The notes below the pieces were generated by a model. That model was given only the letters and a program-made list of their open reading frames with translations. It was not told the DNA's origin and did not search any database. A stretch of DNA of 64,000 nt, taken from assembly GCF_022430525.1 (NCBI RefSeq), contig NZ_CP092519.1:186001-250000 (forward strand), written 5' to 3'. Every line of letters starts with the position of its first letter. The first letter of the stretch is position 1. Source of the stretch: Cetobacterium somerae. GTDB lineage: Bacteria; Fusobacteriota; Fusobacteriia; Fusobacteriales; Fusobacteriaceae. Position numbers and translations under genes: made by a program. Below, in pieces: positions 10,003 through 17,625 of this stretch.

Positions 10003-10175
10003 TACAAAGGTAGAGGTTGCAGAGGACAAGAGTAAGTTGGTGGAGCTAGACAAAGCTATGAAGTCAGTTGAAAGGGGAATTTGCCGAAATAAAAATTCGT
10101 CAAAATTTTTATTGGGGATATAGAGAATATCTATATAACTGTCATTAGATATCTAATGTTGTGCTATCCAAAGTT
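10003..10175 (+). promoter_or_regulatory. Lysine riboswitch (L-box) aptamer
   Basis: The 367-base gap before the AGCS gene contains the conserved core of the lysine riboswitch in the right order: AGAGGTTGC (10012-10020), a loop-E-like AGAGTAAG (10029-10036), GAAAGGGGAATTTGCCGAAA (10069-10088), TTGGGGA (10112-10118) and CTGTCATTAG (10139-10148). The closing stem is GGTAG with CTATC. A transcription terminator follows at 10216. The downstream genes, a transporter and lysA, fit lysine control. In this class, ligand binding normally favours the terminator. Confidence 0.88.
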
Positions 10176-10215
10176 GTAAAGCAATTTTCTTATATATCAT
10201 ATAGTGAAATTTTAC

Positions 10216-10254
10216 AAAACTACCATTAAATTTTTTTTGGTAGTTTTTTTTATT
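10216..10254 (+). terminator. Riboswitch expression-platform terminator
   Basis: A 10-bp perfect stem, AAAACTACCA (10216-10225) with TGGTAGTTTT (10238-10247), has a T-rich 12-base loop and is followed by TTTTATT. It lies between the lysine aptamer and the AGCS start codon, so it is probably the conditional terminator of the riboswitch and not the end of galU. Confidence 0.82.
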
Positions 10255-10311
10255 GGAAAAATATAAAATATATGAAAAATTGTAAAAAATTAAAAAAGGT
10301 GGGAATTAAAT

Positions 10312-11784
10312 ATGAGTTATTTAAGTAGGGTAAATGATGTTTTTAGTTTTTTAAATCCAATAACGGATGTTCTGTGGGAGTTTCCAAGAAACTTTGAGTT
10401 TTATAAGAGTATCCCAATAATAGGGGAGTTTTCACTAGCTATTTTACTACTAATAGGGTGTGGGCTATATTTCACTCTAAAATTAAATTTTGTACAGATT
10501 AGATATTTTAAAAGAAGTATAGATATTTTAAAAGTAAAAAATGAAACTAAAATTGGAATATCTCCAATGGCTTCTTTTTTACTAAGTAGTGCTACAAGAA
10601 TTGGACCAGGAAATATAATGGGAGTAACAGGTGCTGTTTTAGCAGGAGGGCCTGGAGCACTATTTTGGATGTGGGTTAGTGCTTTCTTTGGAATGGCAAC
10701 GTGTTTTGTAGAGGCTACTCTTTCTCAAATTTTTAAAGAGAAAAATGGAGATGATTATGTTGGAGGAATAGCTTATTATGGTAGAAGATTATTAAACAAT
10801 AGTAAGTTAGCTGGATTTGTAATAGCAGTGGCATATATTTTCTATGCACTATTTACATTACCATCTCAGGTATTTCATATGTTTACAGCATTTGGATCAG
10901 TTGCTAGCCAAATTACTGGAAGTGTTTATGCTAGAACAGATACTTTATACATTGTAATAGGTTTAACTATTATCTTAATTACAACAATAATTATCTTTGG
11001 TGGAATTAGAAGAGTTGCACTAGCTACAGACTTTATAGTTCCAATAATGGCAGTGACATATTTTATAATAGCACTATTTTTAATAGGAATAAATTTAGAT
11101 AAAGTTCCATACTTTTTTACAGCGGTATTTGCAGGAGCTTTCAGTCCTGAAGCTATCTTTGGAGGAGCTATGGGAATAGCACTACAACAAGGTATAAAAA
11201 GAGGTCTGATGTCTAATGAAGCTGGACAAGGAACAGTTACCATGGCAGCGGCAGCAGCAGAAGCAAAGCATCCAGTGGAGCAAGGATTCATTCAATCTTT
11301 TGGAGTTTTCGTAGATACTTTTGTAATTTGTACAATCTCTGGATTCTTAGTTATAATTGCTAATGTTTGGAATTTAGATGGATTTGATTTTATGGCTTTA
11401 AGAAGTGATAAGCTAGGTTATTTTATAACATCACTAAAAGTATTGTCTCCTGGAATGTTAGAAAAACCTATTCAGTTTTTAGTTGCTCTATGTTATGGAA
11501 TGTTTGCTTTCTCAACAATTTTAGGGATGATAGCCTTTATAGAGGTTTCAGCAACTGAGATATCAAGAAATAAGGCATTTTTAAATATTATGAAACTAAT
11601 CTCTTCACTAGTTTTCATACCTTTTGGAGTAGCATGTGTATGGTCAGGAGCAGAGTTAGATAATATTTGGATAATAAGTGATTTAACAAATATAATGATG
11701 GTATATATTAACGTACCTTTAATTATAATGGGATTTAAGTATACACAGATAGCTTTAAAAGATTATGAAGAAAAAGGAGACTAA
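10312..11784 (+). CDS. AGCS-family sodium:amino-acid symporter
   Basis: A 490-residue integral membrane protein of the alanine/glycine:cation symporter family. Typical family stretches are SATRIGPGNIMGVTGA near residue 97 and GIKRGLMSNEAGQGT (the conserved SNEAG-Q-G motif) near residue 300; about 10-11 membrane spans are apparent. Most annotated relatives carry alanine or glycine, but the lysine riboswitch immediately upstream and lysA immediately downstream suggest that lysine or a precursor is the physiological substrate here. ATG 10312 has GGTGGGA upstream. Confidence 0.88.
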   Translation: MSYLSRVNDVFSFLNPITDVLWEFPRNFEFYKSIPIIGEFSLAILLLIGCGLYFTLKLNFVQIRYFKRSIDILKVKNETKIGISPMASFLLSSATRIGPGNIMGVTGAVLAGGPGALFWMWVSAFFGMATCFVEATLSQIFKEKNGDDYVGGIAYYGRRLLNNSKLAGFVIAVAYIFYALFTLPSQVFHMFTAFGSVASQITGSVYARTDTLYIVIGLTIILITTIIIFGGIRRVALATDFIVPIMAVTYFIIALFLIGINLDKVPYFFTAVFAGAFSPEAIFGGAMGIALQQGIKRGLMSNEAGQGTVTMAAAAAEAKHPVEQGFIQSFGVFVDTFVICTISGFLVIIANVWNLDGFDFMALRSDKLGYFITSLKVLSPGMLEKPIQFLVALCYGMFAFSTILGMIAFIEVSATEISRNKAFLNIMKLISSLVFIPFGVACVWSGAELDNIWIISDLTNIMMVYINVPLIIMGFKYTQIALKDYEEKGD

Positions 11785-11785
11785 T

Positions 11786-13096
11786 ATGAAATACTTAGGA
11801 ACTATGAAAGATGTTGATGGAGTTTTAGAAATTGGAGGAGTTTTAGTAACAAAGTTACAAAAAGACTATGGAACACCTCTTTACATATATGATTTAGAGC
11901 TTATGGAGAAAAAAACAACAGCTTTAAAAGAGGGATTTCATAGTGAGAAATTTAAAACAACTATTGTTTATGCATCAAAAGCTTATCTGTCAAAAGGGAT
12001 GGTTCAAGTAGTTGATAAAATGGGATTAGATATAGACGCTGTTTCAGCAGGAGAACTACATACAATACTATCTACAAAAATAAATCCTAAAAAGATTCAT
12101 ATGCATGGAAATAACAAATCATTAGAAGAGTTAGAGATGTGTGTAGGTAGTGAGATTGGAAGCATAATTTTAGATAATAGATTTGAGGCTAAAAGAGTTG
12201 CTGAAGTTTGTAAAAGATTAGGTAAAAAAATAGATGTGATGTTAAGACTAAACATAGGAATAGATGCTCACACTCATGAGTATATAAAAACAGCAAAGCA
12301 CACTTCGAAATTTGGAGAGTCTATTTTTGATAAGGATATAGTGGAGATTGTAAAAGAGATAGTAGGAAAGCAGGAGCTAAACTTCTTAGGATTTCATTGT
12401 CATATAGGGTCACAGATATTTGATGAGTTAGCATTTGGTGAAGGTATAGAAACTATGGTTAAGTTCACAAAGGAGATTTCGGAAAAGTTAAATATAAAAA
12501 TACCTGAGATAAACCTTGGTGGAGGATTTGGAGTTAGATATACAGAAGAGGATACAGATGTAGATCTGAAAAAGTTAATGAAAAAAATTGTGAAATCTTT
12601 GGAAGAAACTTTAGAAACTGAAAACTTCACTATTGAAAAGGTATCAATAGAACCAGGGCGTTCTATAGTGGCTCAAGCTGGAAGTACTCTTTATACAGTT
12701 GGAGGAAAGAAGAAAACTTTTGGTGGAGAGAAGTATGTTTTTATAGATGGAGGAATGACAGATAATATAAGACCAGCTCTTTATAGTGCTAAGTACGAAA
12801 GTGTTGTAGCTAATAGATTAAAGGAAGAGAGGAGAGAGACTATCTCTTTAGCTGGAAAGTGCTGTGAGTCTGGAGATGTAATTATAAAGGATACAAAGTT
12901 AGGAAAGTGTGACGAAGGGGATCTAGTTCTTGTTAGTTGTACAGGTGCCTATGGACACTCGATGAGTAGCAACTACAATAAGGCTCTAAAACCAGCTGTA
13001 GTTTTTGTAAAAGGTGGACGTAGTTATTTAGTTTCTAAAAGAGAAACCTATGAGGATCTGGTAAGAAACGATTTGATGTTAGAGGATAACTTTTAA
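11786..13096 (+). CDS. lysA: Diaminopimelate decarboxylase
   Basis: A PLP enzyme removing CO2 from meso-diaminopimelate to give L-lysine. Signature regions are YASKAYLSKGMVQVV (PLP-Lys), LGFHCHIGSQI, EINLGGGFGVRY, EPGRSIVA and KCCESGDVI with the substrate-contacting Cys, then TGAYGHSMSSNYN. I chose ATG 11786 (436 residues), which has AAGGAG at 11774-11779. The longer frame from 11765 would start inside the symporter gene and place the ribosome site inside the coding sequence. It sits in the same riboswitch-controlled transcript as the symporter. Confidence 0.95.
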   Translation: MKYLGTMKDVDGVLEIGGVLVTKLQKDYGTPLYIYDLELMEKKTTALKEGFHSEKFKTTIVYASKAYLSKGMVQVVDKMGLDIDAVSAGELHTILSTKINPKKIHMHGNNKSLEELEMCVGSEIGSIILDNRFEAKRVAEVCKRLGKKIDVMLRLNIGIDAHTHEYIKTAKHTSKFGESIFDKDIVEIVKEIVGKQELNFLGFHCHIGSQIFDELAFGEGIETMVKFTKEISEKLNIKIPEINLGGGFGVRYTEEDTDVDLKKLMKKIVKSLEETLETENFTIEKVSIEPGRSIVAQAGSTLYTVGGKKKTFGGEKYVFIDGGMTDNIRPALYSAKYESVVANRLKEERRETISLAGKCCESGDVIIKDTKLGKCDEGDLVLVSCTGAYGHSMSSNYNKALKPAVVFVKGGRSYLVSKRETYEDLVRNDLMLEDNF

Positions 13097-13128
13097 TAAA
13101 GATATTCAATTATAAAGTATTGCCATTT

Positions 13129-13162
13129 GCTAGAGTAAAAATTGTACTCTAGCTTTTTTTAT
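13129..13162 (+). terminator. Terminator after lysA
   Basis: A 9-bp stem GCTAGAGTA (13129-13137) / TACTCTAGC (13145-13153) is followed by seven T. It ends the lysine transcript before the next promoter box. Confidence 0.85.
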
Positions 13163-13177
13163 TAAAAAAATTACAAA

Positions 13178-13211
13178 ATAGGATATAAATACGAAAAAAA
13201 AAGGTTATGAT
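13178..13211 (+). promoter_or_regulatory. Direct-repeat box and -10 upstream of the OMP/radical SAM operon
   Basis: The box ATAGGATATAAATACGA (13178-13194) holds two half-sites, ATAGGA and ATACGA, starting 11 bases apart. A TATGAT -10 hexamer follows 17 bases after the second half-site start (13206-13211). No TTGACA-like -35 is present; the repeat occupies that place. Near-identical boxes lie at 17558-17574 (+) and 17518-17534 (-). Spacing of 11 bp is typical of OmpR/PhoB-type regulators, and one is encoded at 16825-17469. Confidence 0.7.
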
Positions 13212-13273
13212 GTCCACACTAGGATTTAGAAGGTTACTAAAGATTTAAAATATGTCATGTGGAGGGATGCTAA

Positions 13274-13945
13274 TTGAGAAAAAGTTTAATTCTATCTTTT
13301 GCCAGTTTGTTAGCAATATGTTCTTTGGGAAAAGAGGTACCAACATCAGTGCCAGAGGTAAAAAAAGAGGTGGTAAATGAAGAGAAAGTTATTTTAGATG
13401 ATTTTTTAATTGAAGAGGAGGAGGCAACGATAACTTCTGATGTAATAGAGGTTAAAGATGAAGAGAGTTCAACTAATCTATATTTAAGATTTGGAGGAGA
13501 TGCATATTCAAAGTACTCTAAGGGTAAAACTAAAGATTTAGGTTATCTTTTTGCAGTTGAAATGACTAGAAATGTAACTGATTCTTTTGAAGCAGGTGTT
13601 GGAACAGGGTATCAAATAAATCCTAAAAATAAAGATACTTCCATTGGAAAGTATGATTCTGTTCCAGTTTATATGACTTTTAAGTATGATTTTAATTTAG
13701 ATAGTCAATGGACTCCATATTTAAAGGGAAATCTAGGATATGCTTTTAATTTTAAAGAAACAGCAAAAAATAAAGTTAATAATGGTGCGTACGTCGGAGC
13801 AGGAGGGGGAGTTGAATACGAGAATTTCTTTACAGATGTTATGTATCAAGTAACTTTTGCAAAGATAGAACCTGAGAATGGAAAAAAAGAAAATTTAGAT
13901 TACTCGAGAGTTATTTTATCTTTAGGATATAAATTTAACATGTAG
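13274..13945 (+). CDS. Small outer-membrane beta-barrel protein
   Basis: A 223-residue exported protein. It has a signal peptide of about 20 residues (LILSFASLLAICSLG), then an acidic, low-complexity linker (residues 20-65, rich in E and V). The rest is made of alternating amphipathic strands: NLYLRFGGDAYSK, VGTGYQI, YMTFKYDFN, YLKGNLGYAFNF, YVGAGGGVEY and a terminal VILSLGYKFNM. This resembles 8-stranded OmpW/OmpA-like barrels, though the last residue is Met, not Phe. The start is TTG 13274, 7 bases after GGAGGG. It is the first gene of a three-gene unit under the direct-repeat box; ligand unknown. Confidence 0.75.
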   Translation: MRKSLILSFASLLAICSLGKEVPTSVPEVKKEVVNEEKVILDDFLIEEEEATITSDVIEVKDEESSTNLYLRFGGDAYSKYSKGKTKDLGYLFAVEMTRNVTDSFEAGVGTGYQINPKNKDTSIGKYDSVPVYMTFKYDFNLDSQWTPYLKGNLGYAFNFKETAKNKVNNGAYVGAGGGVEYENFFTDVMYQVTFAKIEPENGKKENLDYSRVILSLGYKFNM

Positions 13946-13963
13946 TTTTAGGAGTTAAAAACT

Positions 13964-14944
13964 ATGAGTAAAAAAGAGAAAAAAGAAGATATATTGAAAG
14001 GACGAGAAATAGAGTTAAGTTATATTAGAAAAGTAGGGAATTATGAAAATAATGAAGTTGAAAATGAACTAGTTTTTTTCCTGCCTGTAGGTTGTTTTTG
14101 GGCTAGAACTTTAGGTGGTTGTTACCATTGTGGTTTTCAAGATATTATAAATAAAATTACTAGAAAATATTATTGTAATTTAGTTGAAATAGTTAAAGTT
14201 GAATATAAAAAATATTTAGATGTCAATATTAAAAGAGTATTTTTTTATGTAGGTGGATCATTTTTTGAAATTAAAGATGAAGTTCAAAATGAAATTTTAA
14301 GTTTTATTGGTGCACAAGGAACAGTAAGAGATATTTATATAGAAAGCAGATATGAATTTATAACAAGGGAGAATATCCAAAGATTAAAATTTCTGTTACA
14401 GGCTAAAAATTTAGTAGTAGCAATAGGATTAGAAACTTACAGTGAAAAAATAAGAAATGAAGTACTGACTAAAGGCATTAGTAATAATAACTTTGAACTT
14501 GCTATGTATATTTTAAAAAGTGAAAATGTAAAAGCTTTGGTGTATATTTTTATAAAGCCCCCTATAAAAAATATTTCTGATAAAAAAGCTTATGAAGATG
14601 TTTTAAAAAGTTTAGAATTTGTTGTAGAGAGAGGAGTTTCATTTGTTGAACTGAAATCAGGATGTATTATGTACAACACAAAAGCATACAAGCTTTACAA
14701 AACAGGTCAATATACACCACTAAATCTTTGGACTGTGAATAAACTTTTAATAGAAGCTAATGAAAGGTATAAAAATATACCTATAAGATTAGGGGTTTTT
14801 AACGAAATATTTAGCTCTATTGATGTTCCAAAAGGCTGTATTTTATGTGATGAATTTTTAAAAGAGAAATTACAGCTTTACAGAGAAACTATGGATTATA
14901 AAGTGCTAACAAAATATACAACTTGTTATTGTAGCATCATTTAA
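13964..14944 (+). CDS. Radical SAM protein with archaeosine-synthase-like (RaSEA/TIGR01210-type) cysteine motif
   Basis: A 326-residue protein with an unusual cluster motif: C44-F-W-A-R-x4-G-G-C53-x2-C56-G (CX8CX2C). The Gly-Cys-x-Trp-Ala/Gly...GGC-x-x-CG pattern resembles the RaSEA/TIGR01210 Elp3-like branch better than the usual CX3CX2C. Radical SAM barrel features follow: FFYVGGSFFEI, DIYIESRYEFIT, VAIGLETYS and YIFIKPP. Extra cysteines at the C-terminus (KGCILCDEF, TTCYC) could hold an auxiliary cluster. It lies 18 bases after the OMP gene and 13 bases before a lipoprotein gene. No queuosine/archaeosine genes are nearby, so the substrate is unknown; a peptide or nucleoside target is equally possible. 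Confidence 0.7.
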   Translation: MSKKEKKEDILKGREIELSYIRKVGNYENNEVENELVFFLPVGCFWARTLGGCYHCGFQDIINKITRKYYCNLVEIVKVEYKKYLDVNIKRVFFYVGGSFFEIKDEVQNEILSFIGAQGTVRDIYIESRYEFITRENIQRLKFLLQAKNLVVAIGLETYSEKIRNEVLTKGISNNNFELAMYILKSENVKALVYIFIKPPIKNISDKKAYEDVLKSLEFVVERGVSFVELKSGCIMYNTKAYKLYKTGQYTPLNLWTVNKLLIEANERYKNIPIRLGVFNEIFSSIDVPKGCILCDEFLKEKLQLYRETMDYKVLTKYTTCYCSII

Positions 14945-14957
14945 AGAAAGGATAGGT

Positions 14958-15167
14958 ATGAAAAGTAAAATTTTAAAAATAGGATTTGGATTTTTTTTAA
15001 TGTGTCTATTTGTAGCATGTAATGAATCAGGAACTGGAAGTGATGATTTAAATGTAAGTCCAGAGGATCAGCCTATTTTAAAATCTCAGGCTGAAGAATC
15101 AATAAAAACCCCCATCACTACTGAAGAGGCAGTTCCAGTTAGTGAGCCTGAAATTCCAATAAATTAG
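14958..15167 (+). CDS. Small lipoprotein
   Basis: A 69-residue protein with a classic lipoprotein signal: K-rich N-terminus, hydrophobic core, and lipobox F-V-A-C with Cys21 as the lipidated residue. The mature 49 residues are acidic, rich in Ser, Thr, Pro and Glu and apparently unstructured, with no recognised domain. ATG 14958 has AAAGGATAGGT upstream. It closes the OMP/radical SAM operon, followed by a strong bidirectional terminator. It might be a partner of the barrel or a substrate of the radical SAM enzyme; neither is shown. Confidence 0.72.
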   Translation: MKSKILKIGFGFFLMCLFVACNESGTGSDDLNVSPEDQPILKSQAEESIKTPITTEEAVPVSEPEIPIN

Positions 15168-15182
15168 AGCATTTAAATATTG

Positions 15183-15224
15183 AAAATATCCCCCATTTCT
15201 TAAAAAAGAAGTGGGGGATATTTT
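15183..15224. terminator. Bidirectional terminator
   Basis: A 19-bp stem (15183-15201 with 15206-15224; one U-G pair) has a four-A loop. It has T-runs in both orientations and serves the lipoprotein operon (+) and the histidine kinase operon (-), whose stop codon starts at 15225 reading leftward. Confidence 0.88.
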
Positions 15225-16815
15225 ATTCATTTTTATCAAGATAAAAGTAAAAGGCTATTCCATTTTCAGTTAAATCCACTCCATACGTATTTTCATGCAA
15301 TTTAATAATTTCTGAAGTTATATATAGTCCTAACCCTCTTCCATGATTACTCTTAGTTGAATAATATTTTTTCCAGATATTATTTAAATTTTTATTACTT
15401 AATTTTTCTCCATCATTTTCAATTGTAAATTTAATTTTTCCTTCGATATCTTCTTCAATATCTATTTTTATTAAAGAGTTGGCATGTTCTATAGCATTTG
15501 ACAATAAATTTATGATAACTTGTTTTATTTTTTCTTTATCTGCATTTACAAAGATACTTGGTGAGAGAAATACAACATTTAAGTTTTGTAGTTCATTTTC
15601 ATAGATTTTTAAAATAAGGTCAGTTAATTCTGTAATATCAAAACCCTCTTTGTTTAAAACAATTTGATTTGTAACATTTTTTTTATGAATAAGTTCATTT
15701 GCTAACCGTAAAAGACGTTTACCCTCTTCGTTAACTATTTTTATATTTTCAGATTCATTTTTTTCTAAAAAAAGATCAGTAAAGCCAATTATAGCAGATA
15801 AAGGAGTTTTTATTTCATGCATAAAGAGCTTTAATTCATTTTCAAACTCTAATTTAGATTTTATATTATCTTGATTTTCTTTTTTATAAAAGTAAATTAT
15901 ATTTTCTAATTTCTCAGTCATTCTTTTGATATTTTTATAAAGATACCCAATTTCATCATTAGATGAATAGTTTAAAGAGAAATTGTGATTTAAACTTCCT
16001 ATTTTATTAGTGTTATTTGCAAGGGAGATAATAGGTTTAATAATAAGTTTTTCAATTAAAAATCCTAGAAAAACAGTTACTAAAATAAGAAGTCCTATTT
16101 TCATTGAAAAATAGAGTTTTAACATAGGAAATATCTCATTAACTGGTTTAAATTTATAAAATATTAAAACTTTAAATCTATCAATATCTGTTGTTATTAA
16201 CTGAAATTTTCTTTTATCTTTTAACTCTATAGATCTATTTTGAACAGCTGTTAAATCTAAATAAGGGTATAGTTCCAAAAATTCATTGGCTGTTTCTAAT
16301 CCTTTATTTGGCGTTGTGTAAACTTCACCAGAAAGAGTAACTATTTTACTTTTATTGAGATTAATATCAAAATCTTTTATTGTTTCATCTTTTTTTTCAA
16401 TTTCATAAGCCATTAAATAGTTATTAAAAATTTTAATGGCTTTCACTATTACTTTTTCGTTTTTATTTAAAGAAAATTTATTTTGTAAAAATATTTTGTT
16501 AATATAAGGACTTAAAAAAACAATATTTTTTTGCTGTTTATTTTTTAAAATAAAATATGTAAAATCACTTTGTTTGATAAATTTATTTGTGTATTTATTA
16601 AGTAAAATAACATCAGCACTTTTAGAAAATTTATATTCTGTTAATTTATCAGGCTCTAATTTGCCATTGGAAATAAAATCTATTTTTTCTAAAGATTTAA
16701 TTTTGGCAAATCTAAAATATTTTTCGAAATATAAATTTCCTAAATAGAAATCTAAAAGTAATGTTAGAAAGAATATACTCGATAAAATTATTATTAGTTT
16801 AGGTTTAAGTTTCAT
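15223..16815 (-). CDS. Sensor histidine kinase
   Basis: A 530-residue membrane kinase. Span 1 is near residues 7-25, an extracytoplasmic sensor region of about 210 residues follows, span 2 is near 236-256, then a HAMP-like linker, the HisKA H-box (FMHEIKTPLSAI, His333), N-box (NLLSNAIEHA, Asn440), G1 (ENDGE) and G2 (GRGLGLYI, 492-499). The sensor region matches no domain I recognise. Its start lies 9 bases after the response-regulator stop, so the two form one minus-strand operon, convergent to the radical SAM operon. Confidence 0.92.
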   Translation of the reverse strand: MKLKPKLIIILSSIFFLTLLLDFYLGNLYFEKYFRFAKIKSLEKIDFISNGKLEPDKLTEYKFSKSADVILLNKYTNKFIKQSDFTYFILKNKQQKNIVFLSPYINKIFLQNKFSLNKNEKVIVKAIKIFNNYLMAYEIEKKDETIKDFDINLNKSKIVTLSGEVYTTPNKGLETANEFLELYPYLDLTAVQNRSIELKDKRKFQLITTDIDRFKVLIFYKFKPVNEIFPMLKLYFSMKIGLLILVTVFLGFLIEKLIIKPIISLANNTNKIGSLNHNFSLNYSSNDEIGYLYKNIKRMTEKLENIIYFYKKENQDNIKSKLEFENELKLFMHEIKTPLSAIIGFTDLFLEKNESENIKIVNEEGKRLLRLANELIHKKNVTNQIVLNKEGFDITELTDLILKIYENELQNLNVVFLSPSIFVNADKEKIKQVIINLLSNAIEHANSLIKIDIEEDIEGKIKFTIENDGEKLSNKNLNNIWKKYYSTKSNHGRGLGLYITSEIIKLHENTYGVDLTENGIAFYFYLDKNE

Positions 16816-16824
16816 CTTTTCTCC

Positions 16825-17469
16825 TTAAATTTCAAATTTATATCCGATTTTTTTTATTGTTTTTATATAAGCTCCACCTTCTTCTAAAAAAAATCGTAAT
16901 CTCGAAATATGTTTATCTACAGATCTATCATCCCCAAAATAGTCATACCCCCACACAGCACTTAAAATTTGGTCTCTTGTTTTAACAACTCCCATATGTT
17001 CAGCTAAGTAAAAGAGTATATCTCTTTCTTTGGTAGGAAGAGTAATCTCTTTTTTATTTAAAAGAACCTTTTTACTTTTGAAAAAAATTTTTAAGTTACC
17101 GATAGTTTTAATATCCTCTTTTTTTTCAAAAAATCTTCCAACAATGGAAAGAAGAATATGAGGAGAAAAAGGTTTGGTTATATATGCATCAGCTCCTGAA
17201 TTATATGCTTGAACTTGATTTTTTTCATCAGAAAGAGCAGTTAAAAATATAATAGGAACATTTGAAAACTCTCTGATTATTTTAGTTAATTCTAATCCGT
17301 TTATTTTAGGCATCATTATATCAACAATAACTAAATCAAAAGTGTTTTTTTTCATAAGTTTTAAAGCTTGGTCGCCATTAATTGCTTCCATTGAAGGTAT
17401 ATTTTTTTCTGCTAATACCTCTACAATTAATTTTCTAATAACTAAAGAATCTTCAACAATTAATATCAT
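16825..17469 (-). CDS. OmpR-family response regulator
   Basis: A 214-residue regulator. The receiver domain has acidic residues E6-D7, phospho-acceptor D50 (VDIMMPKINGLE), T77 and K99, and is joined to a C-terminal winged helix ending SVDKHISRLRFFLEEGGAYIKTIKKIGYKFEI-type, cut short in family-typical fashion. OmpR/PhoB-type regulators bind direct repeats spaced about 11 bp. Such repeats occur upstream of this gene itself (minus strand, 17518-17534), of the divergent gene at 17626 and of the OMP operon at 13274. It is the natural candidate regulator of all three. Confidence 0.93.
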   Translation of the reverse strand: MILIVEDSLVIRKLIVEVLAEKNIPSMEAINGDQALKLMKKNTFDLVIVDIMMPKINGLELTKIIREFSNVPIIFLTALSDEKNQVQAYNSGADAYITKPFSPHILLSIVGRFFEKKEDIKTIGNLKIFFKSKKVLLNKKEITLPTKERDILFYLAEHMGVVKTRDQILSAVWGYDYFGDDRSVDKHISRLRFFLEEGGAYIKTIKKIGYKFEI

Positions 17470-17500
17470 AAATATCTCCTCCTCTAATGTTGTATTTTAT

Positions 17501-17534
17501 AGTTTAACATTTTTGTGTCGCATTTATATCTTAA
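17501..17534 (-). promoter_or_regulatory. Direct-repeat box upstream of the response regulator (minus strand)
   Basis: Read on the minus strand, 17534 to 17518 gives TTAAGATATAAATGCGA. It matches the box at 13178 at 14 of 17 positions, with the same 11-bp half-site spacing. The hexamer TAAACT (17506 to 17501) lies at exactly the same 17-base offset as TATGAT in the other two copies. This suggests autoregulation of the two-component operon. Confidence 0.6.
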
Positions 17535-17557
17535 AAAATTTATTAAAAATTTAAAAA

Positions 17558-17591
17558 ATAGGATACAAATACGAAATAAAAAAGTTATGAT
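17558..17591 (+). promoter_or_regulatory. Direct-repeat box and -10 upstream of the 17626 gene
   Basis: The box ATAGGATACAAATACGA (17558-17574) differs from the 13178 box at one of 17 positions. TATGAT (17586-17591) has the identical offset, and there is again no -35 hexamer. It shares the short divergent region with the minus-strand copy at 17518-17534. Confidence 0.7.
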
Positions 17592-17625
17592 TTAGTTATC
17601 ATATATTTTGGAGAAAGGAGATATT

